Shown here piece after piece: positions 36,230-48,500 of a stretch of DNA of 64,000 nt. How positions within the stretch are numbered: the stretch's first letter is position 1; every line of letters begins with the position of its first letter. Both the position numbers and the translations under genes were made by a program. This stretch comes from Agelaius tricolor (taxonomy: Eukaryota; Chordata; Aves; Passeriformes; Icteridae), in contig JALJCS010000004.1 in assembly GCA_023055355.1 (NCBI GenBank), forward strand, positions 27,804,744 to 27,868,743. Reading direction: 5' to 3'. The notes beneath the pieces are model-generated. The model was given only the letters and a program-made list of their open reading frames with translations. It was not told the origin of the DNA and searched no databases.

Positions 36230-36816
36230 TGTATTGGATCTGACTGAGAGAGTGTTAATTTTTCCTTAGCAGCCTCCACAGTGTAGTGTTTTACATTTAT
36301 AGCTGGCAGGGTGTTGATAACACACCAGTGTTCTGGCTACTGCTGAGCAGTGCAGTCCCTCTAACAATCTTCCGCCTCTATCTAGGGACAGGGAGTGGAC
36401 AAAATCCTGGTAAGGAATACAACCAGGCCAGCTGGCCCAAAGCAACCCAAAGGATATCCCATACTATATTGCATCAGCTTGGATACAAAAGCTGAGGGAG
36501 AGAGGAAGAACGGAATGGGGGGCATTTGTTGTTCTACGATGTTTGCTTTTCAGAGCAACCCCTATGTGTGCTGAAGCCCTGAGGTCCTGGGAAGTGTCTG
36601 AACATTGCTTGCTGATGAGAAGTAGACACTTGCTTTTCCCTTTATTTGTTGTTTGTTTGTTTGTTTTTTGCTTTTTTGCTTGTCTTTTTTTTCTGCCTTA
36701 GTTAAATGACTTAACTACAAGTTGTTTTCCATCTTGTTCTGTCCTGTTCCACTGGGAAGGAGAGTTGTAAGCGGCTTTGAGGGCACCAGGCACCCAGCCA
36801 AGGTCAAACCACTACA
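36230..36816 (+). mobile_element. ERVL LTR, 5' LTR of a decayed provirus
   Basis: The block starts TGTATTGGATCTGACTGAG, has 'agtgttaatttttccttagcagcc', and carries the characteristic 'ggtgttgataacacaccagtgttctggctactgctgagcagtgc'. It continues with 'caaagcaacccaaaggatatcccatactatatt' (promoter-like part), 'gtgctgaagccct..ggtcctgggaagtgtctgaacattgc' and a T-rich R/U5 region. It ends 'ggtcaaaccactaca'. TG...CA termini and about 587 bp length fit avian ERVL LTRs. No matching target-site duplication is visible because the 3' half is gone. Internal retroviral remnants follow in the same orientation. Confidence 0.85.
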
Positions 36817-37329
36817 GTCCTTTTAGGCACCCAGTTTAGGCACCCAGTGGGCTGAGATTAAGGCAGTTTTATATATATATATATTGCTATAGTAACTGGT
36901 AAATACTAGTTATCAAGTAGCAAGCTCCTGTGTGGCACATGTCATTTGTCAGCTACCTTGCTAATCAGTTTGTTTTGCTGAATTTGGGAACATATTAACA
37001 CAAATGATGATGAGTGGACACTCTTCCTTCTCCCTGCCCAAGGTGGATGTGAATGATTTTATATTGCAGACTTCCCTGGTCATTGCTCATCCTTATGTTG
37101 TTTAATACTATTGATAATATTAGTTAATAGTATAAGCACACTATGGAATTCATGGATTCTGTCATCATCTTGCTGTAAGAGAAAACAACTTTTATTTTGC
37201 TATTGAAGGAGCTATTGAAATCTACTCTGAGGCATTGAATTCCTGGATGGCAGGGTACATGGAAGGATTCAGACAGGTCCCTAGGGTTGTCATCACCTCC
37301 CTTTGCCTGGGACTTTACACCTGAACAGG
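36817..37329 (+). mobile_element. ERVL leader / unassigned interior, 5' part
   Basis: Directly after the LTR there is a doubled TTTAGGCACCCAGT (about 36825-36850) and an (AT)n run at 36871-36884. Unassigned sequence then leads into the gag-like part. No primer-binding site could be matched with confidence. Some of it may be a later insertion. Confidence 0.4.
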
Positions 37330-37790
37330 TGAATAACCCTAACAAACTGCCACTTTGACCAATAGAAGGGTGCCTTGTTTACATCCATGAAAACCAGCAG
37401 CTTATGGCCCTGTGCTAGGGCTTGGCCTGTGCTTGCCAAGCCACTATTCAGTACTTTCAGAGGACTGTAGTTGAGGCAGGAACCCAAACTGCATTTGAGG
37501 ACACTATGGCTGAGAGAGGGACTCAAACCACAACAACTACAGTAAATGTCCCAGCAGTGAAAAGAAAAAATGAACAAGGCAAATTACAGCCCCATACCAC
37601 TGAGTAGTAAGGGAGGAAGAAGAAAAGGGAAAAGAAAAAGAAGGAGAAGGAGAGGAAATAAAAGCAGGAAAGGAGAGGTTGGATTAAGAAGCAGGTCCTT
37701 CAACAAAGAAATCAAAAGGAGCGAGGCAAATCAAATGGGAAACAGCCTCTCAACATATCACACTACCAGCATTACACAGCATAAGTAGGT
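37330..37790 (+). pseudogene. ERVL gag remnant (fragment)
   Basis: A plus-strand frame at 37422-37607 carries two GTQT repeats (EAGTQT, ERGTQT) followed by a basic VKRKNEQ segment, a pattern I associate with the C-terminal part of avian ERVL gag. An overlapping frame (37570-37788) has a run of Arg/Lys codons from a purine-rich tract (37608-37690), which would suit nucleic-acid binding but may simply be slippage. The frame ends in TAG at 37605-37607. The N-terminal capsid region is not recognisable. It is non-functional. Confidence 0.6.
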
Positions 37791-37839
37791 AGCATTGATT
37801 ACACAATGAGCCCAATTAGGAAAACCCAATTTGTCAGGA

Positions 37840-38330
37840 ATCCTAGAACAGATTATGGCCTGTCCAGAAGCCAGAGATTTTGAGCATTGCCTTGGAAGGT
37901 GACATGTCCCCAAGAAGCACCACGACATATCAAGTTACCAGACAATGGAAGACACTATGTTGTATTTACTGATGGATTCTGTCATGTGATAGGAAACCAC
38001 TGGAGGTGAAAAGCTGCTATGTGGAGTCCCACACAATGAGTCATTGAGGCTGCTGCAGGGAAAAGTGTCAAGCCAATTTGCAGAAATGAAAGCCACTCAA
38101 CTAGCCCTAGAGATTGCTGAATGAGAAAAGCTGCCTGAACTCTGCATTGATTCCTGGATGGGGGCTAATGCCATATGGGGGTGGCTGCAGCAGTGGAATA
38201 AAACCAATTGGCAATGCAGGAGTAAACCCATCTGGGCTGCTGCACTTGCGCAGGACATGGCTGCATGTGTAGCAAACATGATTCTGGAGGTACCTCATGT
38301 AGATGTTCATGTGAGACAACAGTTGTTTGG
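37840..38330 (+). pseudogene. ERVL pol remnant: RNase H region only
   Basis: The translation contains YVVFTDG near 37950-37975, the conserved strand with the first catalytic Asp of RNase H. Further on, in another frame, a block has IWGWLQQWN (38175-38200) and KPIWAAALAQDMAA. It ends with PHVDVHV at 38293-38313, the site of the C-terminal His/Asp of the domain. Stops occur at about 38010 and 38119, and frame shifts lie between the blocks, so it is dead. Protease, reverse transcriptase and integrase are all missing. The gag remnant is followed almost directly by RNase H, so a large internal deletion has occurred. It stops at about 38330 without a 3' LTR. Confidence 0.75.
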
Positions 38331-41300
38331 GTTTTTTATGTATGCAATCTGCAGACAGGATATTTCTTTTTGCAGCTATTAAGAGAATCTGAGAGGCTGA
38401 CAGACAGAAAATCCTATATGCCATGATGCTGAAAATATGTATAGAGTCACTGCTTTTCTTGTCTGGGTCTTTTATGGACTTTTTTTCCTGCCTGGAGTCT
38501 ATAAAATTGCCATACAATACTTCACCAAAAATAACTGCAGGTCTTTTTTTTTAATCAAATCTTTATAAAATGGTTGTGTGAGAAGACATTTTTAGCACAG
38601 TCTTAAGCCATAAGAACATGGCAAGCTATTAATATTTCCCCTTCTTTCAAAAACACCAATTTAAAAATCAGCAATGCAGATAGATACATTCAAATGAAGA
38701 TTTCATCAAGCAATTGACAAAAAGCCTGCTGCAATCATTGGAATGGTTCCCACTGACCTCAGTGGGGGCCCAGATGTGTGCAATTCTACTGTGCTTAACA
38801 AAACCAATTCACTCAAATAGCAAACCATTTAACTGGATTGTATGCCCTCTGTGGAAGACTTAGGCCTTACCAGGAGATCTGAAGAACTCAGCAGTAAATC
38901 ACGTCACCAGGAGTGAGAGCTTAGATGGTTATTGAACATTGTGATTTTTTTATGCTGTTTGAACAGAAAGAAAGTGCTATAGATGGCTCTCAAACTCAAC
39001 TGTAGCACAACTTAGAATGACGCACCATCATTCTTGCAGGCATTGGCAAGCATTACACCACAAGAGTTAATCATAAATCTGCACCTGTATAGTGTGATGT
39101 GTTTTCTTTTAAAACATGAGGGTGTCTGAGGAAATGCTCAGGCTTCCAGATTGTAAAGGTTCAGCTTTATCTCTCAACTGGAGTACACGTAATGGCTGCT
39201 GCAGTGGTAGGTGAGGATTTGTATTTTACTTGGAAACATACTTTCAAAAGAGGCAAAAGATTGCCAGAAGTTTATGTCATCAGTCTGCCATTTGGCAGGC
39301 TCGTTCTTCTCTTTCAGCATCAATAAATAACAAGCAGTTTCCTGCTGCATTTCTAAAGTGGCTGAGGAAAAAAAAAAAAAGGACAAAACATTCATTCCCT
39401 TCTTTACCCAGCAGATTTTAAAGTCAAGTCATTCACTTCATCCATAGAGTGATTTGTGTTACCAGAGTGAGTGATGACCTTGGGTTTGTGTTGAAATGCA
39501 AACATTTTCTGTCTTTTAGCACAGCAGAATATTCACTGTAGAATGCTTCAGTCAGGACTTCTCCACCACTAATCACCTGATTATACAGTCAGGGAACAGA
39601 AACTCTGCCACAGGACTTCGGTGGAGGAGAACATGTTCTAAATTTCAAATAACAAGTTACTGAAGCCAGAGGCTCATCAGCAATTCCATAGCTTAATAGC
39701 TTACCATTGGGTGTTAGCTGCTTGTTTAACAATTTGACAGCTATTGATGACTAATTAACAAGCCTGTTAACAGTACCCATGGGGAAAGAAGGTTGTATTG
39801 CTGTGCTTAACAGAGATAAACTTTGATGAAAGAATTAAAAGGAATCATATGCCCTTCCCAAGTGCAGCAGCACTGCACTCCGGCCTTACCTGCCTAAGAA
39901 GCCCACTGTGATAAGGATTGAACCTCGAGTTACATGCTAACATTCAAATGGGGATATGTGGAAATTAGATTTGCAGAAATGGGTAAACCTTGGCTCTTTG
40001 CATAATTTGTCACACTGGCTTTTGTTTAAAGCTATGTAAAGTCAGGGAACCATGTGATGTAGTCGGAAAACAGAAGAAACAAAATCAGCAATAGGAATTA
40101 CCAAAACACTACTTCTTTCCTAGAGAAAATTCAACTTTTATTTGTAGCCTCACATGAAGCAAACCAGTTCACGTGGACAGAAAAGACAGAAATCCAACAA
40201 CGACTCTTCATTTGTTGACAAATGTGTTTACTTTTTGCTTTCTGATTCATTTAAGTTGTGTAAAATAAGGATTAAATATGATTGGGATTATAAGAGAAAA
40301 TTAATTATTTTAGGATCTTCTCTTCTTGATAGATCTTTGGCATCAAAAGTTCAGGACATTGTATTTGAGACAGAAGAGTCTCTGACTATCCATGTCTCTG
40401 AGGTAATAAAATATCTGTCAGTTTGATTAGGGCAGAAATGGTGACTCAGACCTTACTTGTCTCAAATTTTTGATAAATATGGTATTTTTTTAACATAAAG
40501 GAAAAAGTAACAGAACAATTACATCAATGTAAACAATCTATTTTTGACATTTCTAAATAAACTTAATTTCCTTTTTCAATTTATTATCATTGTAAACACA
40601 GCTAATTCCTTTTTTCACATAAATTACCTGGAGTAATTTCATACCTTTGAAACAATATTTTTAAACAATTACTATATAGTTCCCATAATTTCTTTTTTGG
40701 GGGGGAGTAAATATATTCTTTAAACCATTTATTCCTGTAAACAATTTTAATCAAAATATAAATGAAAAAGAGTTTCAGAATATTCTCATCTGACAGTAGT
40801 ACTTTTATTTTCTAACCTTTACCCTCTTTTGCTGCTGCAGTAAGAAAAAGAGTTTAAGTTCTTACCACGATATACAGGCAACACTTTTAGTAGCGGTCCT
40901 GTTTTCTTCAGCAAAAATTAAGCAAATGTCTTGTCTTGAATTGCATAGCTGTAGCATCTGTCCAAATGCAGCAAAAACTACATTCAATAAAAAAATAAAA
41001 TTCCCTAATTTTCTCAGTAGTGGTAGATAGCAGAGTACAAAATTGTAAGCTATATTCCTTGGGATGTGAAAATAAATTTACAATTCCTCATTTAGCTACT
41101 ATCATCAAATGAGTATCTTGAGATCATACCGGAGAAAGGACAAAATTTAAATCTGTGCAATGTGGCATTTTCAGATGTGTGTAGTGAGTAATTTTTTTGC
41201 AGTCTGTCAGCATAATTACTGTACCCTGAAGACAAAAATTAACTGGTGCATTGTGATAAAGGTTGCTTTGAATGGAATTGACACTGTGTGTGCAACTCAG

Positions 41301-43699
41301 TAAGCTCATAAGAGTATTAAACACAGTGAAAGTGATAGCATGCCGTTAAATCAACTTCAAAATCCTCTGTGCAGGATTATATTTTATTTAATTTGGTTCT
41401 TCTATTTTAGGTTTCACATGAGAGACACCATAATCTTATCTTCATCAAGCCAGTTTGCTCTTCTCACTTTAACAATTAAGGGTCCTTGTTGGTTGGCTTT
41501 AGATGTCATCTCAGGGGAGCACACCAACGCCTCTGAAAAACCTTATCTGGAAATGACACAGCATTTGGTGTGCCTCTAGCCTATCTGATGTCAGAATTTT
41601 TCTTTTAATGGCTGTCAACAAACAGTAGAAAACTAGTTGACACTGAGCATTGTTTCATCAGTGCAACCAGAAAAATAATAATGAAAGAGCTTTTTACAAG
41701 AAATCAAGCTGGCAAAAATCAAGCTGTTTATTGTTTTAAAGTAAACAAATAAAATACAATCTTTTGTTTGCCAGTTTTCCAGGAAACCTATCCCAGGAAC
41801 TCTGAAGCACAAAGGCTGGCAGTGAACAGTGTTTACTTATCCTGCCACGGGGGAGCAAGTACACAATGAACTAATTATGTGACACGGTTTGACTCCACGT
41901 AGATGAGATAAAACCAACAGTAGGAGCAAGATTACACATCAGGCTAGTTGAAAGATTGTCACTGCCTTCTGCTCTCTACCTGTAACCACCTGAAGAGATA
42001 ACACTGGTAGTGCAGGAATCAACAACAGAGGAAAAAAGCCCCATGCTTCCCACGAAAACATATTTACCGTATGGTAGTGGGCAAAAAAGTAGATAAAACT
42101 AAATAGTCAGAATCAAAGCAGTGATGGAACATATGCAGTAGAAGTCAGCAAATATATTTTGTAATCTTTATACATTGTGGTTGAGGGTGATATGTTCATA
42201 GGAAAAGGAAAAAAGGATGAACAGAGATGTAGTAAAAGGTTTCTAAATTACCTATGGAACTAGCTAGTATGAGTAGCAGATCTAGCAAATGAGTAAAATT
42301 TGCTGAGAAAAATATTACTGAGAAAAAAAAGAGAAGATGGAAAGAAAAAAAATAGTCCTTTGTTGGTAACCATTAAAATTTTAACATTAGAAAACTGACT
42401 GTTATGGAAAACAGAGATATGAGGTAGTATTTGACTGAAAATAATCTTTACTTCTTACTTGCCTTGGATTCCATTTTTTTGGTCACTTTATCTATGTTGA
42501 GCCACAAATGTCACATAGGACTTATAAAATTAGTGATGTTTGGGTAAATTGAAATCTTTGAAAAATTAAATAAGAGATTTAAATGCTGACATCAGGCTAT
42601 TCTGTTCCACAAGCCCAGTTCAGTATTGGCTTTGGCTTCATATGTTGCACAACTTCAAAACTGAAAAAGTTCCACAGTAACCAAAGAGAATACTGAATGC
42701 CTAATTTGCACATTTATTTCATTCTTTCTTTGCTCAGAATCTGCATACAAGTGCACAGAATTGGAATCACAATATGAACTCAGATGGTATAGTCCAGCAA
42801 TTAGGAACCGAGAACCCATGGAAAATAAAATATTCTAATGAGGATTTTAGCCACAGCTGATGATACTGTGCCTTAAAAGATAGATTTTAATATTTCCTGA
42901 CTGAGAGACAGAAAAACAGTCTTTTGAGTCTACTTCTTTGGATATTTACCTGGACAAGAGAGATCTGTACTTCAGTCTCCTGTCCAGTTAATATTTAAGG
43001 ATTATAATTATTAAAATTATTAAAATTTTAGGAAAATTTGTTTTTGAAAACTAGCTTTTTATGCAGTAATGATTATTGTAAAAAGTTAATATTTTATTTC
43101 CTTTCTTTTGGTATTAAATGTACCAAAAAGACTTTAAGCAGACATAAGTTCAAAAGCTTCAGGGCAGAACACTTTACCCTATGGTGTTGAGATTTTATGC
43201 ATATAAAATGAAATGGGAATTCACTTTTTCTCACACAGAATGAGAGCTGAATCTAGACTTCTTAGGTAAATCCTATAGTCACTGGCCATCAGAAAGGAAG
43301 AAGCTTGTATATTCTAAGAAATATAATGTGTTCAAGATTTGCCGTCTTTTTTTTAATAGAAAACTGAAGCCTTAATTTTCAAACTAGTGACAACAACTCA
43401 ATGTGAAAACAGCTCAGTTTTATGCTTTTAGCTCCCAAACATGCATGAAAGACATCTTCTTGCATTGCTTTCCTGATGCTTTCCTGATCAGGTCTTTCTC
43501 AGCTCCCTGAAGGCTTTGAAATATTGCTAATTTTTAAACAGAAATTTTGTTCGGGAGCATCAACATTCCCTAAACAAATATTGAAAATAAATTTTAGTTT
43601 TTAGAAATTATATAAACTGTAAAAGTTTATTTTAAAATAAGCCTATGGATATTGACATATTGATTCATTGTTCTGATATAACATAGTAGATTGTGAAGA
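38331..43699. other. Unique stretch with possible regulatory blocks
   Basis: No gene or repeat family is recognised. Two patches, 38690-38900 and 39560-40060, are less AT-biased, lack simple repeats and contain clustered homeodomain-type TAATTA/TTAAC words (for example 'gatgactaattaacaagcc' near 39747). The block 41840-42010 is similar in texture. These could be conserved non-coding elements. Frames such as 40154-40426 and 41340-41579 (both plus) have no motif support. Confidence 0.4.
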
Positions 43700-45512
43700 C
43701 AAAACCAAAAGGAAATTACAAGGTTAGGGAAGCCAAGGCCCATCTAGAATTGAGTCTGGCCATGGGAATCAAGGACAAAAGAAAGGGCTTCAATAGATAG
43801 ACTGTAAGCAAAAGAAAGACTAGGTATAGTGTGGGCACTCCCTGCAAGGAAATGGGAGACCTGGTTACCTGGACAAAGAGAAGGCTGAGGTTCTCAATGA
43901 CTTCTGTGCCTTAGTCCTCAATGGGAAGTGCTGCAGCCATGCTGGCCATGATGAAAAAGGCAAATGTAGAGAGAGAATGGGAGAATGAAGATACTGCATC
44001 CACTGTAGGAGAAGGTCAGGTTCACAACCATCTAAGGAGCCTGAGTGTGCACAAGACTCAGGAGATCATGAGCTTGCCTGCATATGGAATTGCTAAGCCA
44101 CCATTCTTCTCTTTTGAAAAAACAAGGCAGTCAGGTGAAGTCCCTGATAACTGGAAAAAGTAAAACACAACCTTCATTTGTAAAAAGGAGAAAGTAAAAG
44201 ACCTGGACGGCTATGGACCAGTCAGTCTCACCTCTGTGTCAGGTTAGATGATGAAGCAAATTCTCCTGGAAACTATGCTAAGGCAAATGGAAAAAAAAGA
44301 GGTGATTGGTACCAGCCAACATGGCTTTACAAAGGGGAAGTTACCCTGAAAAATTTGGTGATTTTCTATGACAAAGCCACAGCATTTAAGGATAAGGGCA
44401 GAACAACTGATATTTTTTACCTGGACTCATACAAAGTTTGACACTGTCCCACATGACATCCTTGTCTCTTAATGGGAGAGACATGGGTTTGAGGGATGGG
44501 TGCCCCAGTGGATAAGGCTGGAAGGCTGCACTCAGAGCTGTGATCAATGGCCCACTGTCCACGGGGAGAGCAGTGATGGGTGGTGTCCCTGAGGGGTCAG
44601 CACCAGGGCCCAAACTGCTCAGCATCTCTGCAGGGGACGTGGACAGTGGGACTGAGGGCACCCTCAGACATTCCCTGGCCGCGGCCTGCGCGGGCAGCCA
44701 CATCCTGCAGGGAAGGGTCCCATCCTGAGGGACCTGGGCAGGCTGGAGAGCTGGGCCCATGCAAACCTCATGATGTTCAGCAAGGAGAAGCAAAAGGTTC
44801 TGCCCATGGGCCATGGCAATCCTGGACACGCCTGCGGGCTGGAAGGGGATGTGATTGAAAGCAGCCCTGTGGAGAAGGACTTGGGGGTGATGGTTGATGA
44901 AAAACTCCATGTGACCCAGCCACGGGCACTGGCAGTCCAGAAAAGCCAAATGTGTCCTGGGCTGCATCCAAAGCAGCATGGCCAGCAGGGCCGGGGAGGG
45001 GATTCTGCCCCTCTGTTCAGCTCTGGTGAGACCCCCACTGACAGTGCTGCATAGAGGTTTGGTGTCTCCCATGTAAGAAGGACACAGAACTGTTGGAGCA
45101 ACTCCAGAGGAGCCCATGAGGTTCATAAAGGAGTGCAGCTCCTCCTCTATGAAGACAGCTGAGAGAAGAGAAGGTTGTTCATCCTGGAGAAGTGAAGGTT
45201 GTGTGGAAACCTCACTCATCAAGAATTGTAAGTGATAGGACAAGGGAGAATGGGTACAAACTGAAAGAGAGTAGGTATGGATTAAATATTAGGGAGAAAT
45301 TCTTGCTATGAAGTGATGAGTCACTGGAAGAGGGTGTCCAGAAAAGTTATGGATGCCCCATCCCTGGAAGTGTTCAAGGCCAGGCTGGATGGGGCTCTGA
45401 GCAGTCCGGTTTGATCAGAAGGATAAGAACCCCATGGCAGGCGAAGCTGAGTGTCGGTGATCTTTAATGCCCATTCCAACCTCATCACTTTTCATGATTC
45501 TATGTTTCTCTG
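43700..45512 (+). mobile_element. CR1 LINE, longest copy in the window (ORF2 and 3' end)
   Basis: The 5' edge lies in the ORF2 region between endonuclease and RT ('gttagggaagccaaggcccatctagaattgag', about 43722). 'ggctatggaccagtcagtctcacctctgtg' near 44211 matches the start of RT. 'caacatggctttacaaaggg' (about 44319) and 'ggtgtccctgaggggtcagcaccaggg' (about 44582) are further RT landmarks. The C-terminal part follows ('gtggagaaggacttgggggtgatggttgatgaaaaactcc', 'catggccagcaggg'). The element ends in 'tcatgattctatg' at about 45495-45507. Stops and frame shifts are frequent, so it is dead. The endonuclease domain and 5' UTR are missing. The 285-codon minus-strand frame at 44386-45243 is antisense to this element and not a gene. 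Confidence 0.92.
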
Positions 45513-45519
45513 ATGTACA

Positions 45520-48500
45520 AGGTAAAGTAAATTTAACTTATTCCTCTTACTGAAATGATGGCTGTTATTGAAATAATAATTAATTTTACTAAAAGAGGAT
45601 TTTACCCTTACTTCAATGATAATTTACGTTGCAACTGCTGGAGCAATGAAAAGTAGATCTTGATGTCTTAAAAAGTTGATGCAGATAATACATCCTCATG
45701 AACCTAATGCATGAATGAAAGGGATGAGATCAAATATAAGCAGTCAAGATCTTCAAAAAACTTTGTTGCATCTGCTTTTAATGAAATTAAAAGTTTTTAA
45801 CTGAATCACACAGATCTTGTAAAGACAGAAATCTAGCATTGGCCTTGAAAAGTAAAAATCTATCTAGCATCACATTGAAGGAAACTGGCAATACTGCAGG
45901 CTCTGCAAATAATATTCTCTTTCAAATTATGCACAAAAATACTGCTAAAAAAAAAAGTGTTCAAATTGCAGCTGCATTCTTTTTTGTGATCTGTATAATT
46001 CAAAGTCACTTGTATTTCTAATTTTTATTTAAATTTTTTTCAGAGAAATAAATTTATTTTCCCCTCTCCCCCTTTCCCCCCTGCAAAAGTCAATCACCAA
46101 CCAGTCATCCAAAAATGATAATGATTAAAGGATATCAAAGGATCAGTACTTATACAGTATTGATTCTCTAAGACACTAATTAAGCCAAATATCTGATTTG
46201 AAAATATCTTCAATAAGGTGATACTTCCATCCACTTAATGACACTTGAAAATGCCAGTCACGTGGGCTAAGGAGTCAGTGTACGTTAAAGGATCAAAGCA
46301 GCCCAAGAAAGCAGAAATTGAAAATTTCTGGAACCTAGTCAGTGAGACAGAATCTCTATGAGACCATGAACAGGAATACCCCTGCATCTAACTTTTTCTT
46401 AAGCTTGTCCTTAATTTTTGCGTTTTGCTGTCAATTCTCCATACTGAGGTTGGATGTAAGTCTGAAAATAGATGGAATTTAGGCTTTTTGTTATTTCAGC
46501 TGCCACCACAGCAATGTCTGAGGGAATAATTCTAGGAGGACAGAATAAGTATGCCATGACACTGTCACAATCCTGTAGCATACTAGTTACCCTCTACCTA
46601 CAAAATGTGGGGTTGATTTTCATGACAGGACAAAGCAAGCTCAGGAGATGCAATCTTAAGAGAACTTGTCTCTGAAAAGGAACTGGCTTTCATGCAGACA
46701 TATATTTATGAGGTAAATTTGCTTAGTGTCTCAAGGAAAGGTCTAGATGTTTATCCATCATGTCTCAAAGACACTTTCTGCCCACAAATAAATTGGTGGG
46801 TGGTTTCTCCATCAGATTAAATATTTTCAGTGTAAAGATAACAGCTTTTCTCTATGAAATTAGCTATGAATTGTTTTGATGTGAACAAGCCCATGTTTCA
46901 TCCAACGTTTTTATTGGACATGACTGAAACCTTTTGTATAAACTGTTATAAAAAGCAAGAACAACAGCAAGTTCTATGAAAAAAATACAAATAGTTTAAA
47001 ATGGAGAAACTAAATAAGGTCTTCTAAAAGAAACATTGGGCTGTTCTAAATGATAGCATATTTTATAAATATACACAGTATAAAGACAAAGGTATAGAAT
47101 GTAGAAATGTAAAATGGGAATCTCCTATTTTCTCACTGTTATAAGCAGTGTCTGATTTTGTTTCAGAGCAAATAAATTCTCCTTTTTGAGACTTCCTGTA
47201 GTGTACAGAAAATAACCAATCAAATGATTGGGTGAAACAAGTACAGAGAACATCTTTTACAGTTTTATAAGATTTCTGACTTTATGACACATTTTTTCAA
47301 ACCATGACTAAAGAAATTCTTTCATATCCCCAGCTGCTTCTTATTACAGAGAAGCTAATGTTGTCTTTTCTGCCTCTTTGCATCAAGCTGAATCCTTTGT
47401 ACTCCATCATGAATGTGTTCTGCCTTGATAAACTTCTAGGTCTTCAGTTCTTTGCTGACCCAGAAAGCCAGCTGCATGCAAGTCCTGACATTCTTTCACT
47501 TTTATGAAACAGATATATCAAAATAGGTGTGTAATGTAAACAATTTCAGATTAAATCTAGAAAAGGTTTTTGTTTTGCACTTTTTTTGTGTTTTGGTTCA
47601 AGGTTTTATTTAGGTTTGGGTTTTTTGTTTGTCTTTTCTGCTGGACAAAGTCCTCCTCTTAAACCCCTGAATCTCTCTTCCAAGAAAAAGAAGAAAGGAC
47701 TTAAAAGTCACCAGCTATAAAATATTTTGCTTTCCAAATATGATGTTCAAAACACATAATTTACTTCCACCCCTCTGTTCTTCCTCTCTTCTTTGACAGA
47801 AACAGTGATTATAGTTCTGTGTTATTTTTCAGAAAGCTGCCCAGACCAGAGAAGTTTAAAAAAAAAATATTGTTTGCAAATATAAAAGCTCCCTCTTTAT
47901 GTACATTTGAGCACAGGTCAGGACCTGATTCATATGCCAGCTTGTAAAATTCTGACCCTTATAGTGGAGCACAGATGACAGTAAACATACTTATACTTAT
48001 GAATGACAGCATGTGGATGATATGGCTTGCCAGATACAAATGGGTATTTCAAAATAAAAACAAAGCCTAGCAAGTTCAAGAGTAGAAAATAAAGAAGAAA
48101 TCTATTCATGTTGGAGAAAGGACTTGCAGAAGATCTAAAAATCCTCTCTTACTCATTTTCTAGGCAGTTCTTCAACCATCAATTCATCACATTTAGTTGT
48201 ACTGACAAAAAAAAAAAAAAGATGAAAGATCTCCCTTCTAGGTGGCCATCGTTTATTACATTTAGTAAGTTAATATAATAAAATGAGGACAGTATTAATG
48301 CATCACAGAGTTACAGGGCTAAACAAGAAAAGATTGTTCGAAGGAGTTATTTGTAGGTTTTCCTAGAAAGAACAACTTTAATTTCAAGCACCTAATTTCA
48401 TTTGGATACTATTTCTTCTTTAAGTGCTCAAAGTGAAACAATTAAACCACAATTTTTTGAAACTTAAGCAAAGCGCTTGCTGAGGTCGATAGCAGGTCAT

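Noticed and set aside
37608..37690. Arg/Lys-rich stretch that might be a nuclear-localisation or RNA-binding protein
   Set aside because: It arises from a purine-rich tract inside the ERVL gag remnant and is cut off from the upstream gag frame by a stop and frame change.
38097..38517. Minus-strand frames of 60 and 136 codons
   Set aside because: They largely overlap, on the opposite strand, the sense-oriented RNase H remnant of the ERVL, and show no motif.
44386..45243. 285-codon minus-strand open frame, the longest in the window
   Set aside because: It lies entirely antisense to a recognisable CR1 LINE (43700-45512). The GC-rich CR1 sequence explains the open frame, and no independent domain is visible.
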